This document shows positions 50,803-64,000 of a stretch of DNA of 64,000 bases, in pieces. The position numbers and the translations under genes were made by a program. The stretch is from Glandiceps talaboti (Eukaryota; Hemichordata; Enteropneusta; Spengelidae). The stretch covers positions 21,426,842 through 21,490,841 of the forward strand of contig NC_135549.1 of the NCBI RefSeq assembly GCF_964340395.1, written 5' to 3'. How positions within the stretch are numbered: the stretch's first letter is position 1; each line of letters opens with the position of its first letter. The notes beneath the pieces are model-generated. The model was not told the DNA's origin, did no database searches, and worked only from the letters and a program-made list of their open reading frames with translations.

Positions 50803-53560
50803 CTGGAAATATATGAAGACATTATACATTATTAGCATAAAATTACATCATTTAAAATTACAAATGTAGCATTGAGTTAAGATTCAAGAATTATATCAAA
50901 TCAAAATTACATCATATCAATGCAAATTATCATGTCAATCAAATAAATAACATGATATTAAAACAATATTGATCTTTCATACATACATGTATGGGAGAGG
51001 GGAGGTGCATATTCATTATTGCAATATTGATTCCATCGTTAAAATTTGTTCATTCATCATATTTACTGCTCAAAAAGTTAAAATTACCAAAACAACAATT
51101 TTTTTTTTTACTACAAAATTGACAAAAATGTGTGGGTTTTTTCTAAATCAGCTGTCAACATGTTTGTCTTAGTGCAGATATCTGGGTCTGTTACGGTCAA
51201 GTCACTGAAAATATATCAATTGGTGTTACTCTTTCTAATGTAATGTAGTTTTCAAAGACAACAGTGTAAATTAAACCACGTCTCAAGTATACATACATTT
51301 GTACATGCACTGAATTCTTAAGTCATTTTTTCTTAACTAATAACACATGCATGTCTGTAACATTTATGACTGTAAAGTGGAAGTTTATCTGAACAAACAC
51401 TTGATTACACAGAATCACATTTCAATGTGATTTATCTATCTCTTTCCTTCACTTTGGCACCAGATTTTGACTAATTATTGACAAATTGAACACATCGTCA
51501 CATTTTATATATATACCATGTATGCGATTCTCAATAATCTCACTGATACACTCAAGATGTACTTAATCATTTTTCTTTGATTTAAATGTCTGGCATTAGG
51601 ATGGTAAAATGTGCAGTCCATGATACATGTATGTACATTGTACATGTACTATGCATGATGCAATACTGTACATGGTGATATAGCATACTATGTGTACATG
51701 TACATGTCCTGTCAGAGACAGGTATTCAATCAAAATCTCATGATGTGCCTAATTAAATCAGTCTTACTATAGTAGAAAATACCATATTGCTAATGCTAGC
51801 TGAAAATGAAATCAAAATACATTTTTTATAAAATTGTCTTTCCGGAGTGACGATTCTAAATTTGAACGATAAATTGTCTAGTAAATTAGATTGGTTAGTT
51901 ACCATGGAAACATGGCTTACATTTTTTATTCACCTGACTTTACATAAAGTTCAGTGCTTGCAGTGTGTGACACACATACAAATGTACACATACATATTTC
52001 CAGATATTTAATCAAAGTCCTCTGACTCTGACTTTGACTTTGACCCCAACCCCCTACCACTCTACCAGCATACATGGTAATTCTGTACATAGTACATGTA
52101 TTGATGTAACTATAGGAAGACATCACTGACATTCACATTTACAATATGTGAACACTTTAGTGCACATGTATTGTAACATACTGAGTGAATGTATTCACTG
52201 TGCATTATATTCATATCAAATAATACATTTTCAGGGGAAATTTTAGCTTTCTTGTACGAATGTACGACACTACTGTAAAATTTAATCCCATTATAGGTTA
52301 CTCTTTTGTTTGGATAACATTTGTTCAGTGTATTTCATTATATCTGCAATCTATATATGATAATCTAAAACATATCTGGCAATGAGAACATTCTAGAAAC
52401 TACCGGTAAACTGGGTTCTGCATAAAAGCTCATTTTTCCCTTTTTCGCTCTGCAAGATTATCAGTGATAAAATGAGCAGAAAACTACTTCCCTGAAGGTT
52501 GTACAAAATCACACAAAAGGAAAATGTATCATATGATGTTGTCATGACAACTCAAATGACGAACAATCTCATTTTAAACTCTATCATAGTCTGCAAAATA
52601 CACAGGAAGCAGTCATTCTCAGTTACAGTTCACTATAGAATTTTAATAATAATCAGACTAAATAAGTCCATCAAATGCAAATATTAAATGTACGGAATAC
52701 GCCTAGTTTGTAATCTTTTCCTCAACGCTCAACCGGATTAGGAATATTTTAATACAATTCGCATTCTTTGTCAACAAAAAACATATGGTTTCTGCAAATA
52801 AAAATGGAAAGCTCAAGCCAAGGACCTCAATATGTTGCTTTAATTAAGGGTTTTTTATCAGTGAGAGTAATGCAGTACTATTTATAAACAAAAATAAATT
52901 TATAAATAAAAATTTCCAGTGGTATGTACATTTTTGTGTATACATGTATGGTTTCACGATCAAATTAATTACATGGCAGCTTATATATATCTGTATTTTT
53001 ACATTAAAATACTTCAGACATAGCAAAAATGCTAAATTCTCATTATTATCCAAATATAGGTTTTCTTTACACATCTGAGAAAAATATGAGCACTGGATCA
53101 AAGGTGTATATTTTTTTCCGACTTTTATATCATTAATATTACAGCACTCTGGATTTACAATTCGAATAATAGGTTACATATTTACATATTGATCGTACCA
53201 TGACACTAAAACGGAAAACACAGTTTTTTTCTCTCCGTTTTTTGAGTCAGTAACGCTTAGATATACACATACATGTAATATGCCATCAATTATTTACATG
53301 TGTACATCTTATCCTTGAAAAAAGAGTGGCTGACTAACGTCATAGCAACAAGTGTCTTAACTGAACAGCCGTATTTACTACGTATGTAATTGCAGTGAAA
53401 TATCTGAAGAGATAAAATTCCGACTTGTCGGCAGACATCTGATCATAAAAAGTGTGTAGTCACTACTTATCCTTCAGATATGGTTTACTAGACTATTGCT
53501 AGTCGATCAATATATTTTATACAAAGTCTGTAGTAATGCAACATGAATAATCTCATGACA

Positions 53561-53561
<1 letters not shown>

Positions 53562-53628
<67 letters not shown>
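53562..53628. repeat. (GT)n microsatellite
   Basis: Uninterrupted GT array. Confidence 0.96.
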
Positions 53629-53631
<3 letters not shown>

Positions 53632-53809
53632 AGGAGGGGGGATGTGGGTGGGGATCCAGCTGCATCTGAATCATCAACAAAACCATTACAAAAGTGTTCT
53701 TATTAAATGTACCAGGTAGTTATCTACTATTATTGACGATGGATATCAGTTATACCATACTACACCCAGGTACATGCATCTAATCCTTCAACATTTCCCA
53801 GTGGTTTTT

Positions 53810-53945
53810 TGGCTAAAAAATTGGAGAACATGGTAATGAAAAGGGATAAAAATGACAGTTTCTCCATACAATCTACCATAATTTGTTTACGAACTGTGCT
53901 AAAAAGACGTGGGAACCAAAGTAGATGTTACCTACTTACTATACA
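53810..53945. repeat. Dispersed repeat, copy 2
   Basis: AAAATGACAG-TTTC, CCATA, TCTACCATAATTTGTTT and GGGAACC...TTACCTACTT match 24,140-24,310 in order. Confidence 0.5.
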
Positions 53946-56900
53946 TGTAACCTGAGCCAAAATACTGGTTTCCTTAGTATGAAATCGTAATGTGAGTGAA
54001 TTTATCAAATATCCACCAACACAGCTAATGTACATTGTACATGTACATGTATCTGTTACCCCTGTACAAAAACCTCACAGAAAATATACCCAACCATCAC
54101 CCCCCCCCCCCCTCACCAAAAAAAACCCTGCTATCACTATACTGTATCAGTGACCACTCAATAACTATGTACATGTACGTGTACATCTACATGTACACAT
54201 CACCCTAAGGGCCCTAACAAATCTGTATGCAATGTTCACCACCCTCTAGGTATTCTCACAGCTGCCATGGTAACCATAGGTACATGTATATAAGTGACTG
54301 ATTCTGCTCATCACACCTACACCTACAGCAGGATCATCTATTGAATTACACACCATGAAAGAGAGAGAAAAGTGTCCCTAATATCACCTATCAGTCAAGA
54401 TAAAGTAACATCAGACAACCGTTGACGTCAAGCAGAACGATCAATATGGGGGCCACACTCTCCAACGTGCACAAACCTTGAGGATAAAATTACAAAGATA
54501 TGGTGACGTATCTGATCTGCAATAACAAGAAAACGGGAAAGCAACAGATAATAACCTTTGAGGTAAAAATAGATGTTGGCAGTGAAGATGACCACTGTAT
54601 TCATAAAATATATTAACAGCTTTCCATCAAATAATCTACCATTGAACACACGAGACATGGTTGTATCTGATGTGTGATGTGATGTGATGAGGGGAATGCA
54701 ACAGATGATACATTTGTGAATGGACAGCATTGATGATGAAGACAGCTCTCACCAACACAATTGACATGATATCAAATGACAGAATTAACACCTGTATTGT
54801 TAAATAGATAGCATACTGAAATGAATGTCATACCAAGAGAGTTTCTGTATATTTATTAAATTTTCCACCAACATAATCTCCATCACTATTCACAGGAGAT
54901 GTATTTTTGTTGTTATATCTCGTAACCAAAATAAGCCTTAATTTTCATGAACATGATTGGTACATGGACTTTGATTAGTTCCTCGGGAACTGTTTCCATG
55001 GTCCTCATCAGAATTCAGTTTTGTATTACATATACCTTCAAAAAATGTATATTTTGATCATCAACTAGCTATTTTCTAGTCTCTTCAAGATGTGTAATAT
55101 TTTCTTTTGTCTGCAAATTTATTTATTAAGTGGGTAATAAAGAAAGAAAAACATTTTGAGCAAAGATACAGTAACATACTTCTGAAGAAATATGACTCAC
55201 AAAACATTTTAAAATCAAAGCATATCTGTTGAAACCTAAAACACTACATTTTTTGCTTGTATGGAGATCTACATCATGATTCAAACACAGTACTGAGCAG
55301 GCAGCCATCTTGCTTGCACTTTCCTGGGCAAAAATAAAAAAACACCAACACAACATGTACATGTTTCTATGCAACCATCTGCTGCTCTATGTTTACCAAG
55401 GTGTAATTGACAAGATATGTGTAATATTGCCAAGATATGTGTAATATGGGTTCTCCATTACAGATAAGGGGGCAGATAGGAGTTGCTATCTGTTTATCTG
55501 TTTTACAGACATCACCTACCTACATGTGTACATATTAAGATACTGCTGCTACTGGTATTGCATAATACTTAATAGTATACAGACCCATAAATAGCTGCCA
55601 GTGTATACATATCATGCCACAGTGTTTATATATCATGGCATACACTATCACCAAGAAATCATTCACATGTACATGAAAATTGTTTCTGCCACCAATTTAA
55701 TTAAATTAAAACCATGCTGTTTTGAGCAGACTTCTGTCTCTGCTCTGTGTTGATAAAAAACCACAGTATAGTACATGAACAGCATCCAAGCAGTTTACAT
55801 CACAGTGAAACAAAATAATCAGTAATCTATATGACAGTTATGTATAAATATAATTAAAATCATGACCTTCTTTTCCACTTAAAAAAACTGCCGCTTTATG
55901 AAATTTGGACTGTAAACATAAGATTACGTTTGTAGTCTAAAAGAAGCATTGCATATATGACTTGGTAGGGTTCAGAGGTCAAGGAATCCTGTGACAAGAT
56001 ATTTCCCCAGGCCATACCATTGTACAATTATTTAGGCAGGAATTTTGGCAATGCAGACAGCCAAATTTCTGTACTAAACAGCTTCCCTTAATTAACATCT
56101 TTAGCTCATGATATCTCAGTTTTCATCTGCTTATTTTTAGACTTTTCTACACATTTAATATGTCTGTGGATATCGAAATGCATATCCCCTCCCCTAGCTT
56201 ATACTCTCTGCAATAAGTAATGGCTTGATAGCAGCAATCATGGCACATATTTTTGTATGTTGCAAAAATTTACTACATATGGTGCAAAGATACATTTTTT
56301 TTCTAAATAAATTTAAAAAGATCACTTTTTTTTTTTTGCAATCAGTGATTCCAATATTTGTAATATTCGACATAATATTATACATCATATTTATACATTT
56401 ACATTTTAGTATCTGAGTATCTTTTACACCAACATTTCTTGTTTTGACCCACACATCGGAAAAAATGTGCTGTGTGCCATTAGAGGACACTCTAGTATAC
56501 ATGTGTAAATGTATGTAAATGTATGCAATACATGTACATGTTTACTGGTATTATACAAGGTGATTTTGTTGCATTAAAATAACAATTTGTCCATGAACCG
56601 AAAAATAACTACATAAGTATGTTTAAAAAAAAAAGATGGAAAAGTCTTCCCTTTATGGAAGGCATACAAGCTTTGTCTCGGTAACTGTCTTCAGTACCCA
56701 TGCAAGCTGTCAGTTGTAGAAAGATTTACACTATAATGATGACATGACATTTACAAAGCATATGATTTGTAAGCTCTATGTAGTACAACAGGAGACTTTT
56801 CAGTATATGTTACACTACTTAGCTACATCTTACTAGCATCAGTGTACAAATGACCATACTTCACATTCCACATGGGAGCACATTTCACTGATTCATGTTA

Positions 56901-56992
56901 TCATTGTCATGACATATGGGAAGACTTGTCACATAGTAAATAAAACAGCATCTCCAACAAATTTGGACATACTATATATATATATACAATTA

Positions 56993-57120
<128 letters not shown>

Positions 57121-58193
57121 ACACTGTCACATACATGTACGTACGTAAGTACATGTACGTACATGTGTGTGTGTGTGTGTAACAAGACACTCATACATGT
57201 ACATTCATACAAGTGTAATGGACATCTTTCATAGTTGAGATGCCTTTATCCTCAAGTTTATATGCATACATCATATATTAGTGACCAAACTTGTCATAAA
57301 ATATTGTAAACACAAATATTTTTGCCAATAAAAACTTTTGCAATTTACAGTCTTCAGCTCGCTCTCAAACTTCAAAGTCTGATTATTTTACCAGACTGGT
57401 ACATTCATGATGTATAAAAGGGCATTTTAGTCATTCCTTATTTTTGCATTTTTTGTTTCCAGCAAAATAAGCAAACATACTAAGTCCTTAGAAAAAATTT
57501 TCCAGGTCTATAGTATTGCGATAACTCTAGCATGTATCAGGGTTAGCTAGCCTACAATATGAAACTGGTATAGTGTATTTGCACCATTCCACATATCATA
57601 TGATATCTAATGCTGAGAATACCTGTCTGTTGCTATGCAATCATAATTTATATGACTATATTATACACATATGTTCTTTGGCTGTTTACACTGATTACGA
57701 GGGAGGTAAGATTATTCATGTAAGGATGCACTGATCTATGAAATAAACTCATTTCAGTAGATTATATACATATGCTGGTACATGTACATGTAGGATCTCA
57801 AGGCCATAGCAATGTGTGTCATCCAGGGTACATGTACCTTGTACAATGTATAGGCTAGGTTTTTTACAACTATACAGAAATATTGAACACACAGCCACAA
57901 AAACCAACCCCCCAAAAAAACATGTATCCCTTGCTAGTAGCATAGAAAGTCAACCACTTTCTTACTGCTATTGCTAGCAGATTGGTGAAACCACCACCTT
58001 CATCGTGCTAACAGCCTGGAAAACCAACCACACATGTACCTGCTTAGTGGTAAACAACAACCTGCTTAGTGCTAGCAGTCTGGAAAACCGTGGGTTACAT
58101 GTATATCTGTAGGAGAGACAAATCATTGATTTGCTAGCTTGGCATACCAGTAATGTTTATATTTGCATATTACACTGGTGTAGACCCTTCCAG

Positions 58194-58323
58194 TAGTCTC
58201 ACTACCAGACTCGTGACTATCATCCCTAATCTGTTTATACTTGTCCCTCTCTTCTCGCGACTGTGCCGTTCGGCATACATAAACAGATTAGGGACGATAG
58301 TCCCAAGTCTGGCAGCAAGACTA
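58194..58323. mobile_element. Foldback element, sister of the 37.1-kb copy
   Basis: Begins TAGTCTCACTACCAGACT and ends AGTCTGGCAGCAAGACTA. The arms are strongly inverted (ATCCCTAATCTGTTTA against TAAACAGATTAGGGA). The right end matches 37,257-37,271 at 14 of 15 bases. ACCCTTCCAG flanks both sides (58,184-58,193 and 58,324-58,333), a 10-bp duplication. Confidence 0.8.
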
Positions 58324-59049
58324 ACCCTTCCAGTTACTACCACAATTATCATGATGGCTACGTATTATTGGCACTAGCAAGCCAATAATTAACACCATAC
58401 TGTATAGTCTTACTAATGACTTACATTGTAGTTGGCCTGATACAACACCAGGCTTTCATTTCTCATTTATATCAGCTTGAGATTCAGTCTAGATGCTATC
58501 CGTGGTTTCAAATCTTTCAGATATATAACATGCGTTTCATTTGAATTAAGCTAGACTTGCGAAGAGATCTGAAGCCATAGATAGTACCTAGACTACATGT
58601 AGTTAGATTTAGCTACTGTACAGCAAGTGTTTCAGACACAATTTTTTATTGATCTATTTCTATTTCTGTTGTCTACTTTAATTGATTTGACAGATTACCA
58701 CATTAGTGGATATTTGGTACATGTAGTCTGGATATGATGTCTATGGGTTGTATGGGACTTGAACAATGCAAATTCCAAGCCCTACACTAGTAATTGAATA
58801 CATCTCGAAAACAACTAAATCCACCATATTGTATGCGTACCAGGGTGGTCTTTTCTAGGAAAACAATCATGCATGATGCATACATATTTTATAATTTAAT
58901 CCTCATATTTTCTCTGCATTGCAAAGCATTATTTATGAAGCAATTTAAGAGGCCGCAGATAGCAAAAAATACCACAAAAATGTATCCTCCATTTATTTTT
59001 TTTCATTTCATGAGATTCCCTTATCAAATTATGAATTTGAATTAATCTA

Positions 59050-59240
59050 AAATTGAATGTACGGGCCATGGACACGACTAGTTCTGCTGAACTATTTTCA
59101 TGGTCCCCATTAGATAACACATGTATATTTCCTTTTGTCCAATTTGTTTGAAAGTGTAATGTATTATTTATTTATTTATTTATTGTTTGTTTTTTGTTAT
59201 CTGATGAAATAAATTTCAATTCAATTCAATTCAATTCAAA
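59050..59240 (+). mobile_element. LINE-like 3' end with (AATTC)n tail
   Basis: GGCCATGGACACGACTAG and TTTCATGGTCCCCATTAG lead to TGATGAAATAAATTTC and a tail of CAATT units, a common layout of CR1/L2-type LINE 3' ends. A more diverged relative may lie at 54,950-55,140. No coding part remains. Confidence 0.45.
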
Positions 59241-60428
59241 TGTTCCATTATAGCCTGTATATGTATATGTACAGTTGTGTTTTTACAGCGTACATCTACC
59301 AATCAATGCGTATGTTACTTTTTTTTTTAAACTGTTCTTTCACACGAACACAGAATACAGTAGAAGGCCATTTAGCGTGCCGCCTAGTGTGAATATAGGA
59401 AATCAATACCGTCCCCTTTTCTGTTCTCTTCTGACAGTAATGGCGACACAGAGAGTATTGAGTTCTAGCTCTGTACCCAAATAACTTGTTCTATTCATGA
59501 CTGATTTCAATCGATAACAATTCATGTATGTGTAAGCGGCACACAATTAATGAAATTCTACTCATCATTGAATAGCATACAAGAGTGGAGATAATTAGCA
59601 TCCATTCAATTTCAGACTACATGACCTTGCTATTCCTGCGATGCACATGTGTTAACGTTCTCATTAACTTTCATATGAAATGTGTATATGGATCTGTTTC
59701 TCTATTAAGCATACTTTTAAATGGAGAAAAATAAATACAAATGTAAATAAATGAATAAAATGGGCATACATTGTATGCTGAAAATATTTTCTTTCTTTTT
59801 TATTGAAACTGAGCATATTGCATGATTGAAATTATACATGCATAATTTATGTACAATGTACATGGATTGTACATTTTGTACACAACTTATGAAATTTTCC
59901 TAGTTGAGAACGGCACATGTACAAATTACAATGTACACTACAATCCACTTTGGAGAATTGGTGCAAGTATAAAGGGTATGAGAGATGTTCAGCTTAGACT
60001 ACATGTAAAAAGTTACAGCTGGGGACTTCATTTTCAAGGGACTCTTTTTCTAATGTACATAATTTTATTTGAGCACAAAAAGACAGTAATATCAGCAAAG
60101 AGAATATTCAGCAAAATATTTCCCATAAACAACCATGTGTTGCATCATCATTACACACATAATGTATCATGCACAAATACATACAATGTACACATCATGC
60201 AATATGCTTGAGTATGTCTCTGTGTATGTGTACATGTGTATGTATTTGACTTTCATATAGTGAAATTGTATCTCTTTGGTTTGTTCTCTTTCTGTATGCA
60301 AGTGATCTTCTTTATACTTTATTGTATTCTGCTGATGTCTGTTATTAGTGTTAATATGGATAAAGTTGCAATAAAGTTATTAGTAGTACCAAAGATGGAT
60401 GGACAGACAAAGAGACATATAGACATTT

Positions 60429-60429
<1 letters not shown>

Positions 60430-60467
<38 letters not shown>

Positions 60468-60562
60468 AAGAGACAGACAGACATAGTCAAACGGCCAGTC
60501 AGCCAGCCAGCCAGTCAGCCAGCCAGCCAGACAGACAGACAGACAGATAGATAGATAGATAG
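60430..60562. repeat. Compound (CAGA)n-(CCAG)n-(GATA)n microsatellite
   Basis: CAGA units, CAGT/CCAG units, more CAGA, then GATA. The open frames on both strands are artefacts. Confidence 0.95.
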
Positions 60563-61882
60563 AAATACATAAGCACATACATGTACATTTGTAAATGTAA
60601 ATGCAGTTAATTATGAGTCCGAGATGGTAAAAATAGTACAAGTACCTACAAAAATACAGTTCATACTACCGGTACATGTACATAAATGTATTACTAGTCA
60701 TATTGGTCAGCCATACATAAACCACATTGCATAATACTGACATGTAGGAACATGCCAGTCTTGGAATATAAATACATGTAACATTGATCAGCATTTCATA
60801 ATTTTCCCCACAGCACATGTACATCAAAAGCAGACCAGCAGATACATGTACCAACTGCATTACCTACACCACATCTACATTTTTGTATTCCCTCACTGAC
60901 CTTTCAGTCAACTCTCCACTGAATTCACAAAATTGTTCTCTATTAAACCTCTTTGAAAATGAGACGACAACTTTGGCATGCCATACACGTTTACACGAAA
61001 TTATAAAACTAAATTAATCATTTTCCCTGTAAGTTAGTTTCTGAAGTGTATTACTATTAAGCAGCAGTTCGCGCTTTACAACATTTACTGGGATCAACCA
61101 TTTTCTCCGGGTGTTTCCTAGAACCCAGGCTTTTTTTTCTTCAAAATTACATTGTATAATGTATCATTTCCCTGGCAGTGACACTGACCATTCCTGTGTT
61201 CCACTGAGATGATAATGTCTATATTGAGAATTTGCTAATAACTAACTACATGTAATAAACAAGTGATTATGTGACCTGATCACAGGAGACAATCATTAAT
61301 TTCTCTAGGGAAATTCATAATGATAACTTCTGTAACTAATTAGATGTTCTATAATCTTTCCCTTTAGAAATAGTGATGTATTGATGCCATGCACGAATCA
61401 TCAACACATAGTTAAACCTGACATGAAATATATTACATGCTGCTTCATGGATTAGTCCATCATCAAAGAACCTTCAATTTGACATTTGGAGTTGACGTAA
61501 TACTGCTTTTAGTAATAGCACACCCTTTTTTTTAGGTACATGTATGTATGACTTCACCACAATCATTTTTCATTACTTTCAAGTGTTTGTGTTATACTGC
61601 ACGTACATGCATTGTGTCTGAGCAACTATTAATTAAGAAAACACCCCCTTCGGCTCACCAGTGAATTATAATTTCGTACATGTACATGGATCTTACTTTT
61701 TTTTTCAGAATAGACCTTATTTTGAATGTTGTGTCAGCAACTTGTGATATAAATCAACTAAAAATATACATTACATGCAATAAATGTATTCATATCTGAG
61801 CATACACACATGTACAGGTAGGCTGAATGAGATTCAGTGACACTTCTTTAAGTACATGGTACATGTACTATCGGTGTCTTTT

Positions 61883-62107
61883 TTACCAGGTTCCCTACAA
61901 AAAAAACATGGTATGAAAATCTATGCACATTTCACCAGATTTCTCTACTCTGTTACCAGGGTTCCTCCCCACCAAAATCATGGTACATGTATAGAAATAT
62001 ACCCAAGTTTTACCAGATTTCCTTACTCTGTTACCTGCCAGGGTTCCCCACCAAACATATGTTACGGATGTATAGAAATTATGCACATTTTACCAGATTA
62101 CTCTCTT
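61883..62107. repeat. Three-copy tandem repeat, unit 70-78 bp
   Basis: Each unit holds TTACC...AGGGTTCC, CACCAAA, AGAAAT-TATGCACA and TTTTACCAGATT. Copies start near 61,883, 61,953 and 62,031. Confidence 0.8.
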
Positions 62108-62675
62108 ACATGTACATGTACATTGTACCAAGCAAGGCTTGGCAAAAAAAACAAAGTGTTGTATTACATACATGTATTTCAGTAATATTAAAAATAATGA
62201 CATGTTTGAACTTTGCATTATTTTCCAACATCACAAATCTGTGATTCATGCACATGTACATTTGTACATGTACATTTGTACATGTGTATTCCTCTCTGTG
62301 ACATTTTTCCTTGTCAAATTTGCATTTTATTTTTCCTTGAAAAAAACCAAACAATTTACAGTGACACTTACATAAGGGTGGGAACTGAATTGGACAAGAA
62401 ATGAAAATTGACATTTTCTAATTTACGTAACATTTTCGTAGATATATGTCATCATTTTGCTGATTACCAATGAGTTACCATTAGCAACGAATACCATGAC
62501 ATTAGATAACAATGCACTGTGTATTTATATACATTGAACACGAAAGGAATTATATCCCATTCATATACATTTTGTATTTCCTTTCAAATCTGCCATTACT
62601 TGTTGCCTGGAAGTCTGTTTTCTTGTTGCCTCCGTCACTCTGTATGTACAGTGTAAGATGGATATTTGGAATAAA

Positions 62676-62679
<4 letters not shown>

Positions 62680-62745
<66 letters not shown>

Positions 62746-62768
62746 TGTCTGTCTGTCTGTGTGTCTGT
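62680..62768. repeat. (GT)n-(CTGT)n microsatellite
   Basis: A GT array followed by CTGT units. Confidence 0.96.
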
Positions 62769-62835
62769 GAGTGAAAGCTTTCTTACTGGCAATGCTTGAT
62801 TTAAAAAAAAAATTCATCTGTGTTGGTAAATCAAT

Positions 62836-62960
62836 GTAGTCTATTATACTGTAAGATACATCGTGTCGTGTTGTGACCAATTGTCACGTGTGAGGGCGCT
62901 ACGCCGTGTCGTGTTATGACCGATGTGTGAGGGCGGCCCATCATAGCGTACCTTACAGAC
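62836..62960 (+). repeat. CGTGTCGTGTT direct repeat with GTGTGAGGGCG motif
   Basis: CGTGTCGTGTTGTGACC and CGTGTCGTGTTATGACC are each followed by GTGTGAGGGCG. The second half matches 24,470-24,512 in inverted orientation. Confidence 0.6.
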
Positions 62961-64000
62961 TATTCAATGTGTTACATTAAACTTTTGATCCAAACACAAA
63001 CTTGCAAATTGTTACCTGTTACCTGCACTTACATCCCAGCATACCAACCATCCCTAAACAGAGACAGAGGGCAATACACACATCCAGGCACCTATGACCC
63101 CTTATCAAGCTCACATGTCTGTAAGGTCAGGTGTTCTGAATAATGGTTCAATCTGTTGACAAACACTGCAGTCAAAAATTTCACGTAACAATTTTCAAGT
63201 TTGTGTTGGGATCAAAAGTTTCATGCAACACATCATGCTTGATTTGATTTTGCAATAGATGAAAAATTCTGACCAAATTATTTCAAAGAAATTTACAGGT
63301 AAATGTCTGTCAAAGCTGGAAGCTGTTTTTTATGTTAAAATATCAAATATGATATTGACTACTGATATTCAAAATATTACCATGATAGATGCACATTTTT
63401 TCATGGATTTTCATAAGCTGTTATGTTGGGTGAAATTTGCATATGCAAAATAGCAGTAAATGTGAATGACCAACGTCACTATTACACTAATGAAATTCTC
63501 TGCAAGCCATTGCTGACTGCTGAGTAACAGATGTAGAAGAACATACTGAGGTACTACTAATACAATTTGTGGAATGCCTCATATAGTCCAAGTATGAATG
63601 AATGGGGGGTCACAAGGGTCAACACAGACTACTGCTTGCGAAACAGATCCTGTTGTAAGTTTCACACCATTGGCATTCTCTCTGTAATTGCACAAATATG
63701 GCCAAAAAAATAGAAATAGTATAGCTTATGTGTTATTACATCATACTGATGTACATTTGTAATGTCTCTTATTTATGTACATTTAAATTGCAAATTCAAT
63801 ATCTTTATTCAATACTGACACCCCTGACTGGAAATTGTGTTAATTGAGTAAAATATGTGAATTCATTACAACAAATGCAAGCTGGGCAATTCCATTGTAT
63901 AATAAATATATATGTTTGTATCTATTTTATTTCATTTATTTTTTTAAATCAGATCAAGCATCAAAATTTATAAGACAGATCAAAAAACAATACGGCAGAC

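Noticed and set aside
54428-54730. 100-codon minus-strand frame upstream of G alpha-i, considered as its first exon
   Set aside because: Does not begin MGC, has no N-terminal helix pattern of G alpha subunits and no donor in the required phase.

Overview
This is animal nuclear DNA. Genes are split by GT-AG introns, the DNA is AT-rich and full of simple repeats, and it holds SINE, LINE and small foldback elements. The proteins are metazoan: UDP-glycosyltransferases with a C-terminal membrane anchor, a G protein alpha-i subunit, and a probable GPI-anchored repeat protein. Repeat load and family sequences suggest a marine invertebrate, either spiralian or non-vertebrate deuterostome. I cannot name the species.

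Region 1 (1 to about 24 kb) is a UGT cluster. A decayed terminal UGT exon lies at 2.85-3.13 kb, followed by three four-exon UGT genes: UGT-1 (+, 3678-7389, 531 aa), UGT-2 (-, 13616-17678, 525 aa) and UGT-3 (+, 20438-23356, 526 aa). In all three, exons 2, 3 and 4 are 220, 220 and 283 bp. UGT-2 and UGT-3 are a head-to-head inverted duplication about 2.8 kb apart. All three keep the sugar-donor signature but appear to lack both residues of the usual His-Asp catalytic dyad. LINE remnants (8.6-11.3 kb) and SINE copies lie between the genes.

Region 2 (24-30.8 kb) shows no gene I can support. It holds dispersed repeats, a 600-bp TACTC array and a 750-bp inverted-repeat element.

Region 3 (30.8-34.4 kb, +) is a gene I do not recognise. 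It has a signal-peptide exon, three exons each encoding one copy of a 138-144-residue four-cysteine domain, and a short last exon with a hydrophobic tail typical of GPI anchoring. The four introns that separate these exons are all phase 1. This is the best candidate for something undescribed.

Region 4 (34.4-43.3 kb) is non-coding. It includes a 2.2-kb hAT-like element with a smaller foldback element nested in its right end with a 9-bp target duplication, and a separate MITE.

Region 5 (43.7-50.8 kb, -) holds exons 2 to the last of a G alpha-i gene. The first coding exon is missing and probably lies beyond 64 kb. Its last coding exon sits between two unrelated minisatellites, one of which repeats the exon's own splice-acceptor edge. 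The remaining 13 kb looks like intron or upstream DNA with scattered repeats.

The three gene groups show no shared pathway. All boundaries were read by eye from splice sites and reading frame, without alignment or transcript data.
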